Below are positions 24,330 through 34,135 of a stretch of DNA of 64,000 nt, one piece after another; the stretch's first letter is position 1, and each line of letters begins with the position of its first letter. The notes beneath the pieces are model-generated. The model did not search any database. It was not told the DNA's origin and saw only the letters and a program-made list of their open reading frames with translations. The stretch spans positions 1 through 64,000 of the forward strand of contig MU277729.1 in the NCBI GenBank assembly GCA_022385805.1, read 5' to 3'. The position numbers and the translations under genes are program-made. Source of the stretch: Pilatotrama ljubarskyi (taxonomy: Eukaryota > Basidiomycota > Agaricomycetes > Polyporales > Polyporaceae).

Positions 24330-24930
24330 TGCTGCCCAGCTCATAAGCCCTGACAAGCGCTGACGTCCTGGCATTGAAAGCAGGCGGTGTGTTGAAACCC
24401 GTGCAAACGCAGAAAGAGAGTATGAAAAAACCTGCAAGGAGAAGGGGAGCCTTCATCGCAGAACCCCCTCGTAACTCACAAACCACCAGAGGAGGCGACA
24501 TCCGCCGAAAACCCAAGCGGGGTAGATGGTCATGCGGCCGCGCAGTACCCCATGCCGGGACTATTGCGGGAAGCGCGACGGGCACCAATTCACCGACACT
24601 CCCGACGAGCGGACGCAGCGTGTACGAGGAGGCGAGAAACTGCTCACGAAGCGGAACCCGGAGCGGTCGCACTCGAGTAGGACATGGGCTTCGTCTTCCA
24701 CGGCCCAGCGGAAGCGACAAAAGCGGCAGATGCGCCGATGCCGCGGGACAGCTGGCTGGCACTCGACGAAGGGCCTCGATGGCAAAGGGGTGCTCCGAGG
24801 TGAGGAGGCGTACGACTGATTCGCGGTGGCGGCGACGGGAGAGCGAGGGGTATGGGCAGCGACGCAGAGCTGGGCGAGCGTCGAGTCACCAGAGTGGTGG
24901 AGGTGCGCGTGGATGAGGGGGACGCGAGGA
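24330..24930 (-). pseudogene. Non-LTR reverse transcriptase, C-terminal fragment
   Basis: One minus-strand frame reads CRFCRFRWAVEDEAHVLLEC, the C-terminal zf-RVT motif (C..C...E...H.L..C) of LINE reverse transcriptases. The continuation (REQFLASSYTLRPLVGSVG, then LLAGFFILSFCVCTGF) is in a different frame, so at least one frameshift separates them. The catalytic core with the FADD box is absent. It is therefore a short 3' relic that cannot transpose by itself. Confidence 0.6.
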
Positions 24931-25074
24931 GGAGGAGGAGCGGTTGTGATCCGCGATGGGCGCCTAGTAGGTGACTGGCGGCGCGCAGCGCAGGCCGCGT
25001 AGTAGTACTACTGCTCTGTGCGAAGGTGGAGCGCGAGAGACGCGAGAGATCCGCAAGCAGCGCGGTGAGTCACA

Positions 25075-27180
25075 GTTGACTCACTCACTCGTCCCTAACC
25101 GTTCCGGGCGCCCGAGGAACGAGAGAGAGGGCACCGAGACGGCTGGTCGCTGCTTTGGCACGGGAACGTTAGTAGCGCCCGCCGTGCGAAACAATCCCGT
25201 CAACACGATGTTTTCAGCACTCACTCACTCACTCACTCACTTAGACATCCAAGAGCATCTGCTGGCAGAGCACATGAATCAAAACCAAATATTGCACAGT
25301 TTGGAGACATGGGATGACCGAGATACCGTAGAACCAGCAAAAAAGCTGATATTGGATAATCTTGTCACTTGAGCTACCGTCAACAGGCGACCGCGGGGCA
25401 AGGGATCAGTGATTTATTGTGATACGAGGGTTTTTTCCTGGATCAAGCATTTATATCCCGCGCGTACGTAGTACATCACTCACTCACTCACTCATTTACA
25501 GGTGCGGCTCTTAAGGTTGATGCTATACACGGTGGTTGGCGAGTCAAGTCATCTTCCTCAGCCAAGCTCGCCGACATCTAAGGACTCTGTGCCAGTCCGG
25601 ACCGGTTGTGTCCCGTCGCGGCAGCCATTACGTGCGGGTCGGTCGTCCCGCTATCCACTATCCGCCGGCGCGTCCGCAAAGGAGAACGCGCTTTCGTTCA
25701 CTGCGAGGAACCCATTCAGCTCTCGATATGCACTCACTCGCTGTAAGCACTCGAACTCTCCTCGCAGTTCCCACCAGCGGCGGTATCGTTTGCACTTCAA
25801 TAGCACGTGTGCTCTGTCCTGAAGCACGCGACACTCCGGGAACTGTGTGGGCTGTTTGGGAAAGAACTGTTGCCGGAATGACCCCAACGGTGCGTGATAT
25901 GAGGGGTCTGGGAGATACTGACCAGTGCACCAGCCCATCCGGGCTGCTCACGTGGCATGATAGGTCCGTCAAAGTGCTTTTGGGAGAGAGACCGTTCGGT
26001 GACCACAAATGCTACACCAGGGCTGCGACCTGCACCGCGTCTGTGACCCTCTGAGGCCGGAGGGCAGTCCTAAGATGATTCGCAGCTCGGCTGTAGATAC
26101 AAAATGGGGCGAAACTTTCAGTGCCGCATCAGATGGATGGGCTGTGATAGTGCAGAACATATCATAGTCATACTCAGGATGAGTTCTAGTGCCCAGTCCC
26201 ACGCCGATGAGGTGAGCTCACAGATAGAGGTGCGCAGCTGAGGGTTAACCACACAGGAGTGATGCTGAACCAGTCATGCGAGAGTGCCGTGCATCAGCAG
26301 AGAGCGTCTACGAGCATCCCCGGTGCTTCTGGAGTCCAGAAAGCAGAACGAGAGGATGGTAGAGAGCGGATTAAGAACGTAGAGTGGTTGTTTTCCTGCG
26401 ACGCAGATGGTACTACGTAGATTCTGCTCAGTAGAAATTCGCACGGTGGGCGCTAGAGTGCCCCTGCCAAAATGGCGACCAGTCAGCCCAGTCTCCTCGC
26501 AAGCCCAGGTTTGTCAACTCCGCTCTCTCGAGTAGGCGAATTCACGTGCGCTCTGACACTATCGAATCATTACTCACTCACTCACTCACTCTGCTAGGGG
26601 ACTCGCTGTTTACTGTCTTTCACTCTCCGGTGGTTTCCGCTCACCAGAGGAGGCGATTCTACAACAGCAATAATGCCATAGAGTGAGCGAGTGAGTGAGT
26701 GAGTGATTGTTTGACATAGAACTTACAAGAGTATCGCACCGCCATCGCCCCTCTTCGGGCGCCGTTCAAGTGGGAGATTGACCTGAGCAAGCCACGAAGA
26801 ACTTGAAGCGCTCCTGCGATGCAGATCACTCATCGGACACCGGGGTCCGCCCTCTGGCCCAACCAGAAGCAGGGCCTTACGTCTCGGCTTGCGCTGTGAT
26901 GCCTAGCTCAGGCTTCGCTGCCGCCGAGTCCTAGTACATTCCTTGCAGTATGTCTGACTATTTATCACCTGATTCAGGTGGTTCAGGTCCTTCGCATGAC
27001 CTCCTGTGGCGTAACTAAGCTGCTATCGGCGTCTACTTGCTAATGATTCCTCGACTGCTCGTTCACTCACTCACTCGTCATGCACACGATTTACCACCCC
27101 GACTCGAAGGAGGCCCGGAGCGCGCGCTTGGAGGGGCGCCTAGGTGCACTCCTCTGTCGTGAGGTGACTCACTCGCTCAG
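25075..27180. repeat. Cluster of dispersed (ACTC)n / (GAGT)n microsatellites
   Basis: Separate short arrays occur at about 25079-25091, 25218-25242, 25474-25496, 26569-26592, 26682-26707 (GAGT sense), 27061-27077 and 27165-27178. They are interspersed with reverse-transcriptase relics, so some may be retroelement tails. An array of the same unit is at 33161-33195. Confidence 0.85.
25651..25938 (-). pseudogene. Second non-LTR reverse transcriptase C-terminal fragment
   Basis: The minus-strand frame contains FPECRVLQDRAHVLLKCKRY, then GFLAVNESAFSFADAP near the stop. This matches the C-terminal zinc motif and the typical FLA...AF ending of basidiomycete LINE polymerases. One zinc-ligand Cys appears lost compared with the motif in the fragment at 24.6 kb. 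The frame is short and the polymerase core is missing. About 155 bp beyond the stop, on the same strand, lies a (GAGT)n array (25496-25474) that may be its original 3' tail. Confidence 0.6.
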
Positions 27181-27934
27181 GCTGGATCGTCGACTCTTGG
27201 AGGGGTGATTGAGGAAAGATGCTTTGCGGCAAGATATCGGTGCTCTCGTTGGGCCAGGAAGGCCTACGTATCACCGGGTGCGTGTGGCTCTATTGCTCCC
27301 CTGAGAGGCAGGCGACCTCTTCCTGGGCGAGCACATTCCGCAAGATAGCGAGGAGGGCTTGCACAGTGACATCCCATCTACTAACCGGTGGTAGAGAATC
27401 CAAAGATTATCACAAATGAAGTTAGACTGGTAATTCCCCCCCTTTCCCATGAGGTCGCACGCAATCTCCGGTGCGCCGCCAGGTATTTTCAATGAGTGCG
27501 GAAGTCCAGGGAGGTGTGTCTCCGTTTCTCCAGGCCTGTCGATGTATACAGTGTTTCTGAAGTCCTGCTGCTCCCATAATTACCTTCTACCTCCCTTGCA
27601 TGCCGCCGCAAGATCTCTGTGTAAGTCGTTCTTTTTCGTCAGGTCAGTGCTTCTTCACACGCCAGTTCGTCTCATATACGGGTACAGGCGATCAGCGACA
27701 CGAAGAACCCGCCCGAAGAAGCCGTTGATCAACGCTTTCGATCAGCCAGAAGGGACACGATGGCCAATGGGAAGCGTGACGGTGGGGTAAACTCGTACGG
27801 CTAGCAGAGATACCGCCGGTGAGCACTCCGGATGTCTAACGCTCGAGGATCGGAAAGCGGCAGTCGATCAATCGTACAGAGTGCTGCACACATTTATATG
27901 TGACACTGCGTACCACGGCCCTTACTACCTCGCC
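25939..27934. other. No gene recognised
   Basis: Apart from the simple repeats listed above there is no supported feature. The last 50 bp hold the core promoter of the HMG-box gene. Confidence 0.4.
27893..27900 (+). promoter_or_regulatory. TATA-like element of the HMG-box gene
   Basis: TTTATATG, about 35-40 bp upstream of the ATG at 27935. Confidence 0.4.
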
Positions 27935-29307
27935 ATGTCATTCATTGATGCGCTTGGCCCAAATGAAAGTACGTAGCACACTTGCTATATGTGCGCATCC
28001 ATCTCATTGTCAACTGTCTACTCCTTGCTAATGAACCATAGCATCCATTGTACAAACCCTCGAATTTGCGATTTCTCTCGCCGCTGCTCCTTGGGTATCG
28101 TACGACTACATTAATGACCCCTTCGTGCCCAGCGACGACTGGTTCGTTCCAGCCACAGACGGGTGGACATCCACAGCCCTCTCAGGAAATCAGCAAGAAT
28201 GTCGCGAGTATTCCTACTCTGAGGCTGTGACAGGCAAGTCGGAATGCTCATCTTGGTGCGCCTCTATGACGATCCGATGTGCTCCTAGATATTTATGCTC
28301 CTACGCGTGAAGACTATCCATGCCTGGAACATCTGTGTTGGTCTCTAGGACACGCTCCTTGCCTTTTTCCTCCGCCCGTTGTCCGCTGGGATTCATACAC
28401 GACGTGGCCAGACGTTCCACCAGTATATCACGCGCCGGCACTGGACAACCGGGTACAGGAGACGCTACTGTCGCCAGTCGTCTATACGGCATCCTTCGTC
28501 TCCGATCCCCCCCGTATATGGTCCATCCATCAAGACACACAGCTTCCGACGAATACCGTGTTCGGACTCCCTCTCCCCTTTTGTGGCGTGGATGCTTGTC
28601 TTGAATGCAGTGTTTCCGCGCCGGTCTGCCCACCGAAGTTCCAGAGTCACTCAGAAGTACCCCATGAGCTGCCCAGGACTACCCTCTCAAGTTTCCCTGG
28701 GGACGCGGATGAATCACTGACGGTCGAAGCCGTTCCTACTGCCGGCTACGAAGGGAGTGGTGATCCGCGATCCACCCAATTAGGGAACTCTGTGGCATTG
28801 CCGCCTCCGTGCCATCGCTCTCCAGGCAGGCCATCTCGATCTGGAAACCCCCGTCCTCGCCCGCAGCGCAACCGACCCACGAAACGCGACCCGGGATATG
28901 TAAAAAGGCCTGAGAACGCCTTCATACTCTTCCGGCGAGATTACTGCCGAAAGGCTGCCGCAGCTTGTGCAAATAGTGGAATCTCTGACTTTCCAAAGAA
29001 ACGCCAGGCGGATTTATCGAAAGAAAGCTCGGCGCAGTGGAGGGCATTACCACCAGTGCAGCGGGAATATTGGCATGAGCTTGCCAAAGCCAAAGCTGAG
29101 GAACATAAAGCTGTATACCCTGATTACGTCTATCGACCGGTCCGAAAACCAAAGGCAAAATCCGATCAGGCTGGCATTCTATCTCTTCCTAGACGGAGGA
29201 CCCAGTCCGTAAACGAATCGCCGAGAGAAGTGGCGAACACGGAACCAGGGAAGCTCTTACCGGATCATCCCAGCGACAGTGGAATCCATCTCCGCACGAC
29301 GTCTTGA
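27935..29307 (+). CDS. HMG-box transcription factor
   Basis: Three exons (27935-27968, 28042-28233, 28289-29307) give 414 residues. The first intron is GT-AG (73 nt). The second is a non-canonical GC-AG intron (55 nt, donor AG|GCAAGT), and using it keeps the frame. The N-terminal 200 residues are Pro/Ser-rich with aromatic patches. Residues about 279-357 form an HMG box: VKRPENAFILFRRDY, then ISDFPKKRQADLSK, WRALPPVQREYWHELA and KAEEHKAVYPDYVYRP. The RPxNAFxLFR start and YPDYxYRPxRK end mark the MATA/Sox-type class of fungal regulators (Prf1, Pcc1, mating-type HMG proteins), which bind bent DNA in the nucleus. No homeodomain, pheromone or receptor gene is nearby, so there is no evidence for a mating-type locus. 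It appears intact. Confidence 0.85.
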
Positions 29308-30419
29308 ATGCAGAGCGGGGCCCGCGGGCCATCGGTACTTGTAAGTCCGATCTCAAAGTCGAAAATCATGCGAACCTCTCACTGATATCAGATGCGGGCT
29401 CGGCTGTATGTATAGGATACATCGTCGTCAAAATCGACTAGTACTGTTGTTGTCTGTTCATTGCGCCCTACTCTACTTCGGCGGCCTCTGGGACGATGTC
29501 GCTCCTTCTAACACACAGGGCGACGAAGATGCAGCTTGGACGAGTTGAGATGTCAGAGAACTCTGTGCGTTCAAAGGATGGACATCCAGCTTGGTGACGT
29601 CATACACAGAGACACAGGCACGCCCTCCCCTTTCCTTCCCTACCCTCATCCGTATATGTACGGTTCCTCCGCGCCCCTTCCTTTTCCTTCCTTTTGATCC
29701 TCGTTTATTGCCCTCGAGGGCCGAGCCCTATGGCAGGCAAAAGTGCTACGTATATCTACAGAGTATTGAAACCCGGGGGGGGGGTTGCCGGACGTAGGTA
29801 GGGGGTGGTTTGAAGTTGAAGCAACAGCAGAGCTGCCGCAGCGAATAGATGGATATACGCTAGAGTGGGAGAAGAGTGGTGTGAGCGAGAAGATAAGAAG
29901 AAAAGGTACCTATTGGCCCGACGTCGCGTGCACCGCGCCGGCTGCGCACGGGCAGCAGGGCACCGGGTTCTAAACCTCCCGCCCTGACGACCGCGGATGC
30001 GCGGCTGGACATAGTGTCTCTTGCTGCGGGAGGGGTACGTACGCCTGGCAGACACCATGACGACGTCAGAACTCCCCCGGCCCCAGCGTCCTCCGCGCCC
30101 CATGCACATCGAACGCTCTGGCAGCACCATGCGAGCATCGTGTAGTCGGTATAGTCGACTACAGCATGGAGATGATAGACAGCGCTGCCACGTTCAGGCG
30201 CATACTCCGCAGCATAGCTCGAGCCTCAGCTGAGGCCTGATCACCGCCGTCGGGTCCGCCGAGTTCACCATTCTCCACCTTCCGGTCCTTCCCCACCAGA
30301 CCCGCGCCTCTTGTAACGGCTCGTTACAAGTGACTTCCCGATTTGGACTGACGTACTTAAGCGTTTTGGCTTCCAAACGTTTCTACCCCTTCGCTCATCT
30401 CGCCTTCTGGTACTCTCCT
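29308..30419. other. No gene recognised; one retroelement tail
   Basis: Besides the LINE-like tail at 29690-29745, only short frames without motifs occur. A small perfect inverted repeat (CTTGTAACG / CGTTACAAG) sits at about 30307-30331. Confidence 0.4.
29690..29745 (-). mobile_element. 3' tail of a LINE-like retroelement, second copy
   Basis: Nearly identical to the block at 13868-13915: read on the minus strand, GCCATAGGGCTCGG, CCCTCGAGGGC, then AATAAACGAGGATCAAA and an A/G-rich tail. Same orientation as the first copy. Confidence 0.5.
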
Positions 30420-31995
30420 GCCGTGTTTCCATCCTCATCTGACAGGCCGCGGTTGCCCTGCATCACATTTCTCGCCCATTGCATGGCCGTACGCGTCCTT
30501 GTTCGTCGCAGCGCGGTGACGGTTTGCTTGATTGGCTACGCTCGTTCTGAGACGTCAGCGGGCATGACTCGAGTGCTAGAGCGGTTCACGAACTGAGGGC
30601 TATGCATCCTCCTTCACACAACTTCTTTCCCACTCCGCAGTCCTTGCATCCAGCATATCGCAGCGCAGTGACGGTTTGTTCGATTGACTACGCTCGTTTA
30701 CGAGACGTCAGCGGGCATGACTCGAGCGCTCGATACTCACTCATGCCATATGACAGGCTCCCTGTCCATCGACTTCAATCCCTCAAAGTGCATGGGTCTG
30801 TCAATCTCGCGAAAGGCAGAGCCGTCAATTGCTCGCCATGGCTCGAGCGAATACTCTCGTTTAGGCGAAGTGAGGACTGAGCACGCCAGAACGGTCGTTA
30901 GGTTGGGGTCACCGGTCATCCACGAGCATCCGATTCCCACGTGCGGTGACCGGCTGTGACACCGTGCTTTTTGGGAGGGGCAGGGGCCCGAGCGTGACTT
31001 TCCCCCGAGCCCCTGGCGGACATTGTAAACTAACTGCTCTCTAAGATATCGCTCTCTCACAAAAGTGCTCGCAAGGATATGTGAAGAATTGCGATGGCTA
31101 CGACTTCTCGCTTGCATTTTTTTGACGAAGACGATTCCCATGGACTAAGATAGGTTTACAAGCCAAAGTCACCCTCGCTCGCGTGGCATTGGATGGTCAT
31201 GGACGACCCCAACCTCATCATTCCTGACTCTTCCTCCGAGCAGCAGGCGTCCATCCTGGATTCCATCGCAATCCGTGAGTGTTCTTTCTCTGATTCACGC
31301 GCGGGCCATCTGTGATAGCATGGGGTAATGCGCCTGTCTGGACAGGTGCGTGAGTGCCTGCTCCTATCCTGGCGCCCTCCAGGGCACGCAAGAGTACCTC
31401 CCGAGGAGTTCAACATGTGAGACGTCGTAGCGCATTGAGCGCCTGTATGAGTGCGGGGTGTTGTCCGGTATGTCGTGGCAGTCCGTTGCGCGACGTACCA
31501 GTGCGTGTAGGCCTTCTTCACGTCCTCCAGTGAATCCATAGGATATGGAGCTTGCGCCTGCTTATCTTCTCTGTATGAGTAGGGCATCCCGGCATGTTCA
31601 CTCTTCCTTCACGCTTCCTCCACGAGCTTGCCCGCCCGGGGTATGTGCAGACCCTGGGCGGCGGATTATTTTTGTCCCCTCCTCTCCCCTCCTCTCCCAT
31701 ACGTCACGTAGCACTCATAGCGACGTTCTCGTCACCGTCATCACGAGCTACGGTGTGGACCGAGGTAAGACATGACGGTAACCCATGACGGCGGCGCTGT
31801 GGAGGACGGCGTAGGCCGACGCTCTACATCTCGGCTGGGTACTGTAGCATGACAGCTACAAAGGGAGCCCTGATTGCACTCGGACGATGCGTACGTAGTG
31901 GGTGGTGGCGCATCATATATGCTCTCAGTCAGAATCCCAAAGGTGTATCGAATCTATCACATCTATCATCCATAATCGACGTCGATCTACTGAGT
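30420..31995 (+). mobile_element. Diverged repeat element, copy B
   Basis: Opposite-orientation partner of 11920-13333, co-linear with its reverse complement, with about 300 bp of extra sequence (roughly 30.85-31.15 kb). A possible exon near 31190-31276 (DDPNLIIPDSSSEQQ, then ILDSIAIR) ends at a GTGAGT donor, and copy A has a degraded counterpart. This suggests the ancestor contained a spliced gene. I cannot name its product. Confidence 0.7.
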
Positions 31996-33752
31996 ACTTG
32001 CGTGCTTGCCCTTCGCGACGTCTGCCTAGGGGAGACTAGCCTTCCCTCTACATCCGCCCACACTCATGGTTGCATCGATCGCTTTCGCGTTGCCTTCCTC
32101 ACTACTTTTCGATCATATTGAGGATCCACCTCTTTCCGGACATCAGGATGGGCAGGCAAGGATATACTTGTCGACGCTACTTTCGGGACGTTCTGCGATA
32201 TGTGTGGTGTCCGGGAATACCTGCAGAGCGCTCAAGATCAATTCATGTGATCGTCGATCGAGCTCTCTTTCTAATCGAGAGAGAGAGAGAGAGAGAGAAG
32301 GGGCTTCGATGGGGAGGCGCGCACGACGGTCTCCACCACGTGGGGTACCGCGCCAGGCCCTGGCATACAGGGGCCCCATTTAGAGGTAGAGTATCAACGC
32401 TTGGCTTTGGCGATCGGTACAGCGTATGCCGAAACACGGATGAATTGACAGGTAGTGTGAGACTACGCGTACTTCACAACGCTGCGAAAGCAGGTCAGGA
32501 GCGCCGAGGGGCTGTTGCACGCTCATCAAGCATACGCACTGGGCCCGCCCATTGCTAGTCCACTAGCAGTAGGCAGCTCGACGGCCCTGCCGGCCTATCT
32601 ATCTAGAAGTACTGTCCTATGGGCACACCTAAGGTAGTGCACCTGCCGCCGGAGCGGCATCAGACGGGAGAAGGGCCCGGGGAGGAAGGGTGCCGCAGAG
32701 CTCAAATACCTCCGCGATGTAGCCGGCGAAGGGCTGGAGTAGGACCTCCATGCTCAGCAGAAGGTCCGACGTCCGAGACGTTCAGATGCACCGATAGCTC
32801 GTGGCATGGGGTTCGCCCTCAGGAATCCCCGAGCGTACTGCACCATAACCACAGTCGCGGATGATGCGTCAGAGCTAGACACCCTGCGGCTGCATGTTCG
32901 AGATCCATTACTGGTTCTAGCATGCTGCTAGGACGTGAATGCTTTCTGGAGACCAGCTGCGATACATGAGATCTACGACAATGAAAACGGGTCCGCATCA
33001 GGGGCCGGGCTAGTTAGCTACTGCCTGGCGATAAGTACTACTCGAGCACTGTATGTTTGTCAACTCCTTGCGCTACGCGCCCTATACAGTACTACTATAC
33101 CTAGTAACAGCGCGCGAAGGCTCCTGGGGTGTGGAGACTACTGTACCGTCGAATCACAACTCACTCACTCACTCACTCACTCACTCACTCACTCCACTGA
33201 TGCCTCGTCACACGGGAGTCTGCAATGCGAGTCGCCAGTCGACGGACGCCGGATTGCAGCGGCGCAGTTGTCGATAAGTGCAGGGAGTGCTCGAAAGCAT
33301 AGGTGCCCAATCCCTTTCAAAAACCGTGCAGCCGCGTACGGACTGGTAGCAAGGATATCAGTCCTCCCCTGCGTTGACGAGGCGAACCGGGTCTGATAGG
33401 GTAGCAAGTATTCTGCAATGGTTGCGTATACTCACAAACGACTTGTTGAGCTTCACGTCCACAAGAAGACGCCGTCTCGGGGGTATCGTACGCACGGCGC
33501 GAGAGCGCGGCTTGGATCCGGAGTGAAGCCTTCACCTGTAAATCCGCTCGCCTCACTATGCAGAATGCAAAGTGAATGGGTCATGATGTTCGAACGCCGA
33601 GTTCCCACTCATGGAGGAAGTCCGGGACGAAAATTGCATGGAAGTTCGGAAGGAGCTCTCCTGATCGTTCTGAGGAGGCTTTCTGTGTTAGGTGTCAATC
33701 GCTGCGAAGGACGCGACATATGCGAGTGGTCAAAAAGCTATGGTCGTCGACA
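31996..33752. other. No gene recognised; simple repeats
   Basis: A (GA)n run lies at about 32276-32299 and an (ACTC)n array at 33161-33195. No supported reading frame. Confidence 0.4.
33161..33195. repeat. (ACTC)n microsatellite
   Basis: About eight and a half perfect ACTC units, the longest array of this unit in the window. Confidence 0.95.
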
Positions 33753-34135
33753 CTAGGACTGTGGCTTTAGTGAAGTTTCGGCGACGCTGGCACTTCTCTT
33801 GCCCTGCTCGTATATCAAGGAGCGCGCGGGATTGCCGCGTCGATCATCGTCATCGACGCGCGCCTTGGGGATACGCGCACTCATATGTCGTACGGTGCCC
33901 ACCTCACCCATCGCGTCCTTCGCACCAAGACATCGGGGACATGGACAATTTCCCATGTCGTGCATTGTTGCCATGAGTACTCTATGCAGCGAGTTAGTAT
34001 GTCTGTTGGTTCGGATGAACAACAGGTAGTCTGCGGAATATGTGAAGCAGCGCGGGTACAACGTCCGGATGACACCGTCGAAACACTTGACCACAATTCC
34101 GTGACGACAGGCACAAACGAAATCGTCGCTGAAAA
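33753..34135 (-). pseudogene. Relic of a basidiomycete DDE transposase (KDZ/Plavaka, CACTA-like)
   Basis: The minus strand reads IVVKCFDGVIRTLYPRCF then TYSADY. After a possible 45-nt intron with a CTAAC branch site it continues VLMATMHDMGNCPCPRCL, later NPARSLIYEQG. The combination of Y/FPRxFTYSADY, hydrophobic ATxxD and CPCPRC is a signature I associate with Plavaka/KDZ-type transposases of Agaricomycetes. Only about 120 codons remain, without the flanking catalytic parts. Coding-like text further upstream on the same strand (KFADLTIKVPLGS near 34650) may belong to the same element but is out of frame. Confidence 0.45.

Noticed and set aside
27935..29307. Mating-type locus interpretation of the HMG-box gene
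   Set aside because: No homeodomain, pheromone, receptor or mitochondrial intermediate peptidase gene is seen near it. HMG-box genes are common outside mating loci.
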